Positions 59,701 through 64,000 of a stretch of DNA of 64,000 bases are shown piece after piece. Under the pieces are notes generated by a model. It did no database searches. It was not told where the DNA came from and saw nothing but the letters and a program-made list of their open reading frames with translations. Position numbers and translations under genes: made by a program. Location of the stretch: the NCBI RefSeq assembly GCF_958979055.1, contig NC_084887.1:32217544-32281543 (forward strand), in the 5' to 3' direction. Numbering within the stretch: position 1 is the stretch's first letter; each line of letters starts with the position of its first letter. This DNA is from Alnus glutinosa (lineage: Eukaryota > Streptophyta > Magnoliopsida > Fagales > Betulaceae).

Positions 59701-62700
59701 TTCTGTTTATTTTACATTAATCATTTATGCATAAATTTCTTAGATAAAAAGATTTTATATAACCTTAAATGGTCAGAAAATCACATATAAGAGCATGGTA
59801 GTGTTCTGAAATTTGGGAATAAAGTATATTGGAATTTTCATATGGAATTGGAAGAACAAAAGCATAAACTAATCAATAGAACCTCAAGGCATTATGAAGG
59901 TGGTGCAGCATACATGTTTGTCAAGGGAATCTTTCTCTTCTTCTCAATGAAAAATTTTGTGGATCTCTCCTCTTTCTTTTGTTAACTCTCCATATTCTAA
60001 ATGAAAATCCATTTTGGAATGTACTACTGTGTTAAACATCCTTTTCTCTTTGCTTTTTTTCTTTTAATGGAAAGAGTGATGAAAACACAAGTTAGGGGAG
60101 AAAGCATACAGCACAGAGAAGGAAAAACAAGTAACTTCTCATACTATTAATTTCTCAAACCTTAAAAACAAGTCTGAATTCAGGAATCTCCAAAAAGGAG
60201 TTCAAGGATTTGAAGATAATTGCAAATACTTTGAGCAGATGAGTCATCAGGAGCCTTCACAACCATCTTTATTCCATTTGATGATGTTACAGTTATTCTA
60301 TGAGCAGTATATTGATGTACTTTTAACTTAACCATCATCTTTGGCTTAGCTTCTTTGGACTACGGCTTATGTGTCTCCTTTGTCAATTAGTTTTAATGAT
60401 TTTCTAGTTCGTTTTTCTCTTTCTAGTTAGACGTTTCCTTTTGTATACTCCCAGTGTACTAAGGGGCGCCTTATGTTTTTATTAAGATTGGTTTATTACT
60501 TATAAAAAAAAAATCTTTGGCTTAGCTTCTAGTGATATACTATTGTACTTTTATCTTTCTTTTGTTGCATTTTCATCTTGATTGCTATATTTTTATGTGA
60601 TTTTTTTTTGGGCTTTTTCGTAGGAGACTGACCTGAAAATTATTAGAGATGCAAAGATTCGAGAAAAGATGCTAGATCAGGAAGCTTCACTTCAGCGAGC
60701 AAGACAGGAAGCATCTCTTGCTGATGGTGTCTCATGGGGTATGGGAGAGGATGCAATTGAAGAAGCTGAGGTTTGTGGGGCTTTATAATCACTTCCTTTA
60801 AAGGATGTTACTTGGATAGAATCTTTTCTTGAATCACTTCCAAATAAAATACAGTTCTTTTGCTGAGAAATTAGTCATATATCTTCCATGCTCACACATT
60901 TTGGTATATATTCAGGATGATGCTGATGAAGTAACTTGGCAGACATACAAAGGACAGCTTACGGAGAAGCAGGAAAAAACCCGTGATAAAGTATTAAAAA
61001 GAACCGAAAAGGCAAGTTTCTTGATTATCATAACTTCTGAGGAGGGAGTGTCTAATTTAATAATGATCTAGTTGTGTTGTACATTAGATTGCTTTTTTAT
61101 GAACCAGAAAGGCAACTATTTAAAGGGTGTTCATTGAAATTTGTTTATGAAGTCCTAGTCTCTCTCCTCTTTGGCGAGGATGTTGGAATAGTTTTTGATT
61201 TCTAAAACAAGCCTAACAGAATGATCTACTAGCAACTTGAGGTTGTATTTCTCATAAAGTTTTCATACTTATTGATTATTTTTCTTGTTTCCTGGTTCAA
61301 GTGTTAGACATCCACTTTTCTGGCTGCAGATTGCTCACATGAAAAAAGAAATAGACGCTATTCGTGCTAAAGACATTGCTCAAGGCGGTTTGACACAAGG
61401 GCAGCAGACTCAGATTGCTCGGAATGAGCAAAGAATTACACAGGTAAAATTCTAAACTTAAAGGACCTTGGTTTAGTCCTTTCAATGATAGGCTGTATAG
61501 TCATGTGAACATAGTTTTAAAAGACAAAAGCTAAGCATTGAGGGTTATTGTAGTCATGGTGCCGCTGCTGCAGATTTGGAAGAAGATCCCTAGTCAATGC
61601 TTTAAAAAAATAGACATATAGATATCAAGATATATTTATAGTTAATAAAAAAAAGGCTGGGTTTTCGCTCAATTGGCTACTAAAAGGCTCGAGATGGATG
61701 TACTGCCGTATGTGTTAGCGGTATGTATTGAGAGTTGCATGTACCACGAGGAGGGGGTATTTGCAATGTTGTAAGACATCTTAATTCTTCAAAGATGAGA
61801 CGTAAGCATTTCAATTTTTTTGTTTTAAAAAGTCATACAATCATATAAGATAGTATAACTCCAAAAGTTAGTAAAAAAAAAAATTATATATAAAAGGGTC
61901 TTAATTTTTTCTTATAAGTAATTGAAATTCATTAAAAAACCAAATGGCACACTCAAGTACACATGAAGTATACAAGAGAAACACCTAACCAAAAAAAAAA
62001 AAAAAGGTTAAAAAAAGTCACGAAAACAAATTAAACAATCATAGGTAGCCATACACTGGAAAAGGGTATTGAAGGAAAAGGCCTTTAACTCTGCTATCGT
62101 CCTCTTCTTGTTTTCAAAGCTTCGGTTATTTCTTTCTTTCCAAATACACCACATCATGTAGAGCGGAATCTTCTAACCGAATATAGAGTTTCATAAGGCA
62201 TTAGCTGTCTCACAATGGGATAAAAGGTGGTCAATGGTTTCCCCACACTTCTCACACAAGCAACACCGATCTACCACAATGATATACCGCTTTCTTAAGT
62301 TAATCAAAGTGAGGATCTTACCTAAAGCGGCCAACCAAGCGAAGAAAGCCACTCTCAAAAGGGCCTTACTCAGCCAAATACACCTCCAAGGGAAATGAGT
62401 GTTGTCATGGAGGATTTAGACATTATAGAACGTCCGTACATCACACAACCTCTCTTGAAAGGGTTCCAAGAGAGACCATATGTATTGCAAGTTTCATGAG
62501 CACCAAGAAATCGATAATAGTTCTTGTTGAGTAATATGTCTTGAGGGAATTGGGGGTCTTGGGTTTTTATTTTATTTGTTTATTTATTCTGTTTTGTGGG
62601 CTTTGGGTTTGATGACTTGGATTTCTTGCCTGTTTTGGAGCCTCTTGTGTATACTGTTTGTGTACTTGGGTGCCTTACGCTTTTTAATAAATTATTATTC

Positions 62701-63678
62701 ATCAAAAAAAAAAAAAAAAGTTATGTACTCAAAAACTCTAAATAAAACAACTGATCAATTAATAATATTTTATTTTTCTTAGGGAAGAAAATAAGGAAGA
62801 AGGAATGCTAAATACTGAAATACAAACCAGCTGGGATATCTATAAGTTCAACAGTAAAAAGGCTAAACATATAGGATTCCAGAGAACTATTATAAAATTT
62901 CTTTGGGACATGTCAAACATATTTTTCAAAATTCATGAGAACGGAACCAGTAAGCGTAAGCACACAGACACACACACACTCACACAAATCCAATCAAATA
63001 TATTAAATGAAGAATATAAATATCTTTGGAGTGGCCATATGGATTTGTTGGAATAATCTCTCCTGCAAGTGAAAATTTGTGGCAATCTCAATGGTGGGGA
63101 GCAGAGTGAAGTCTAAGTATGTTGTGTTCTCTTTATCTGCTGATTGCAAATTGTTTGTGAGGAAAATGACTTCATTAGTTAATGCTGTATACAAACTGCA
63201 AGTCATGAAAACTCTTTTAATTTGAGATAATATTTGCTTGACTTTTGAAAAGTTTTAGGTGGTCTTCTTGTGCATAAGTTCCAGGCCAAAAAAATATGGC
63301 AAGAAATTAAAACACGAAAAAGCATATCTGCAGCCAAACAAGGCATAAGCCTTCAATACCCATGCCAAAAATATCAATGCTTTTTCACACTCTAGCTGTG
63401 CCTCACATGACCCATGCCTTGAAACAAGCATGACTCACGCCTTAAAAAATTGTTAAGTAGGGGAGAAATCTTTTTCTTCTTGGGAAGGAATTGGTTCATA
63501 TGTACACAGATAATTTGACATTGTACTTCTGTTACAATTTTCTGTAGATTGTGGAAGAACTTGAGAGCTTGGAAGAGACACTGAATGATAGTATCCGAGA
63601 AAGTATAGGTGCACGTTATGGAACGATAACTCGTGGTAAGAAGAACGGAGCAACAGAAGAAAATGAAGAATATATAAG
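50701..63678 (+). CDS. Kanadaptin-like FHA-domain protein, 5' part (3' end outside window)
   Basis: Exons 50701-51038, 51176-51261, 57271-57350, 57723-57778, 59527-59575, 60624-60770, 60916-61011, 61330-61443 and 63548-63678, all in phase; the gene continues beyond. The N-terminus is Ser/Thr/Pro-rich and disordered. The FHA domain (about residues 97-205) shows YMFGR, TISRFHA, GSTHGT and VGDVIRFG, the phosphothreonine-binding layout. A charged helical region follows (MKKEIDAIRAKDIAQGGLTQ). Human kanadaptin (SLC4A1AP) is the animal relative; it is nuclear and linked to RNA processing in screens, and the plant role is unknown. All introns are GT-AG except intron 7, which uses a GC donor at 61012. 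Intron 2 is a 6-kb nest of mobile elements. Confidence 0.93.
51568..51610 (+). mobile_element. Minimal LINE insertion: 27 nt of tail plus poly-A
   Basis: TTATTGAGATTGGCTTATTA-CTTATC and 16 A are flanked by CTGATGGAAG on both sides (51558-51567 and 51611-51620). The body equals the last bases of the LINE tail seen at 60355-60512. It splits the RNase H codons of the second-family LINE remnant. Confidence 0.88.
51961..52600. mobile_element. Unassigned insertion within the LINE RNase H region
   Basis: The segment interrupts LINE RNase H homology. Its right part has three related phrases, CGAACGGGAGTCCAACT, CGATTGAGAGTCCAACT and TGAACGGGAGTGCGAGC, of the sort found in LTRs. No ends or coding region were defined. 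Confidence 0.4.
53780..54715 (+). mobile_element. ORF1-only LINE derivative, 5'-truncated
   Basis: The coding remnant shows GFLRRGFLKLESLVGQ, then WPIGFSPFGEVV and PFPLGVYPPDMHLD. It ends [16 protein letters not shown] and KNKAHMM-stop. The 3' tail follows at once: hairpin 54628-54644 and GGGGCGCCTTTACGCTTT. The terminal tract is T-rich rather than A-rich (54666-54700). It is nested in the opposite orientation inside the second-family LINE. Confidence 0.75.
56034..56286 (-). mobile_element. LINE 3' fragment nested in another LINE's ORF1
   Basis: The minus strand encodes ERNARSFEDCETGLTKLKKL and a stop after CSLFSLN, then the tail with hairpin 56099-56115, GGGTTGCGCCCCTCTGCAC and an AT-rich end. 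It interrupts ORF1 between KPIPKTTIK and VNTYLFTFQSQQELER. Confidence 0.75.
58405..58797 (-). mobile_element. LINE 3' fragment (head-to-head partner of 58800-59375)
   Basis: The minus strand shows GVEWVMPRSVRDLMV, WRERNARSFEDVE-like coding and the tail with a diverged hairpin (58448-58464). The expected poly(A) is decayed. Its 5' break abuts the next fragment. Confidence 0.7.
58800..59375 (+). mobile_element. LINE 3' fragment in kanadaptin intron 4
   Basis: It encodes KILTSDNLRKRNIIVMKWC, a CFMCKISGESTDHLFLHC zinc pattern, WRERNARCFEDCETD and a stop after CSLFSLN. The tail has a hairpin at 59307-59323, GCCCCTTTGCGCC, TTACTTAT and poly(A). A 157-codon frame is open at the C-terminal end. Confidence 0.85.
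60355..60512 (+). mobile_element. 158-bp LINE tail insertion with perfect 18-bp target duplication
   Basis: Flanked by ATCTTTGGCTTAGCTTCT at 60337-60354 and 60513-60530. It contains the ORF2 end (PLSISFNDFLVRFSLSS-like, stop), hairpin 60443-60459, GGGGCGCCTTATG, TTACTTAT and a short A-run. It is a recent-looking insertion in kanadaptin intron 5. Confidence 0.95.
60443..60459 (+). other. Conserved LINE 3' stem-loop (type example; 15 sites in window)
   Basis: GTATAC, five loop bases, GTGTAC: a 6-bp stem with one G-U pair. The same 17-nt unit lies at 2240, 11739, 17876, 24834, 54628, 59307, 60443 and 62649 on the plus strand. On the minus strand it lies at 25140, 27750, 28396, 32924, 56099, 58448 and 61957 (lower coordinate given). 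Loop sequence varies, loop length does not. It lies 40-70 nt before poly(A). Confidence 0.8.
61905..62500 (-). mobile_element. LINE 3' fragment (head-to-head partner of 62500-62718)
   Basis: The minus strand shows VAFFAWLAALGKILTLINLR, CCLCEKCGETIDHLLSHC and a WKERNNRSFEN block with stops. The tail has hairpin 61957-61973 and an AATTTCAATTACTTAT end. It lies in kanadaptin intron 8. Confidence 0.8.
62500..62718 (+). mobile_element. Short LINE tail insertion
   Basis: A GGGTTTT-rich 3' UTR, hairpin 62649-62665, GGTGCCTTACGCTTTTTAAT and about 18 A. The GTGGGCTTTGGGTTTGATGA-type UTR resembles that of the ORF1-only copies. It abuts the minus-strand fragment before it. Confidence 0.75.
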
Positions 63679-64000
63679 GTATTTTATCTATGGCAAGACT
63701 GTTTTTCAAACAGAAACTTCAAGATTAATTTAGTATTATTGTTTTTCAAACAGAAACTTCAGAAAAATATTTGGACTTCATATGAATTCTCCAGCCATCC
63801 TCTCTTGTATCAGCTAGCTTTATTACTTGTAATCATAATTTACATGATTAGTTATTGACTTATTCAATGACTGTAAATGATTTCATCCCTTCCTCAACCC
63901 GCCAATAGGATATCTATATTGTTTTGTTCTTGAATAATCAATGACAATGGTCATGGTCATTATGATCATTCAAATTGGATTTATCTTTTAATACATATTT

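Overview
The window is nuclear DNA of a flowering plant, most likely a woody eudicot. The evidence is large AT-rich introns with GT-AG borders, plant-type gene families and many plant LINE, SINE and MITE insertions. The LINE 3' tails recall repeats I associate with Juglandaceae or Fagaceae, but that is only an impression. There are no operons, CRISPR arrays or prokaryotic features. All gene models were read by eye from splice signals, frame and conserved protein sequence.

Layout. (1) 1-4236 (+): the 3' part of an AVT6-type vacuolar amino acid transporter gene. (2) 5703-35249 (-): a complete MOR2/PAG1/Furry-type cell morphogenesis gene. Its 17 exons join in frame to about 2153 codons, although the introns carry well over 10 kb of mobile DNA. 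(3) 38395-40244 (+): a decayed AVT6 copy. (4) 42553-45941 (+): a complete AVT6 gene of 5 exons and 437 residues. (5) 46270-46521 (-): the promoter and first exon of a bHLH79-like transcription factor, cut off. (6) 47329-47843 (+): BLOC-1 subunit 2, two exons. (7) 48056-50141 (-): a PPR protein, two exons. (8) 50701-63678 and beyond (+): a kanadaptin-like FHA-domain gene, 9 exons seen, divergent from the PPR gene and running off the window.

The AVT6 genes form a tandem family: exon lengths 153, 204 and 466 nt are identical in the first and third copies. The Furry-type gene sits inside this array in the opposite orientation. From memory, Arabidopsis AVT6B and a kanadaptin-like FHA gene are also close neighbours, so AVT6 next to FHA may be an old linkage.

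Mobile DNA dominates the introns. One LINE family accounts for at least 15 insertions. Its 3' end carries a constant short hairpin (6-bp stem, 5-nt loop), followed by a GC-rich stretch, a TTACTTAT-type end and poly(A). Members include a nearly 5'-complete ORF1+ORF2 element (12596-17947), many 5'-truncated tails, and an apparent non-autonomous subfamily in which ORF1 joins the 3' tail directly without ORF2 (three copies). Several insertions have clear target-site duplications of 10-19 bp. A U6 snRNA fragment lies next to a LINE tail in the same orientation. I see no new defence or metabolic system. The least explained structures are the hairpin-bearing LINE tail, its ORF1-only relatives, and repeated head-to-head LINE fragments.
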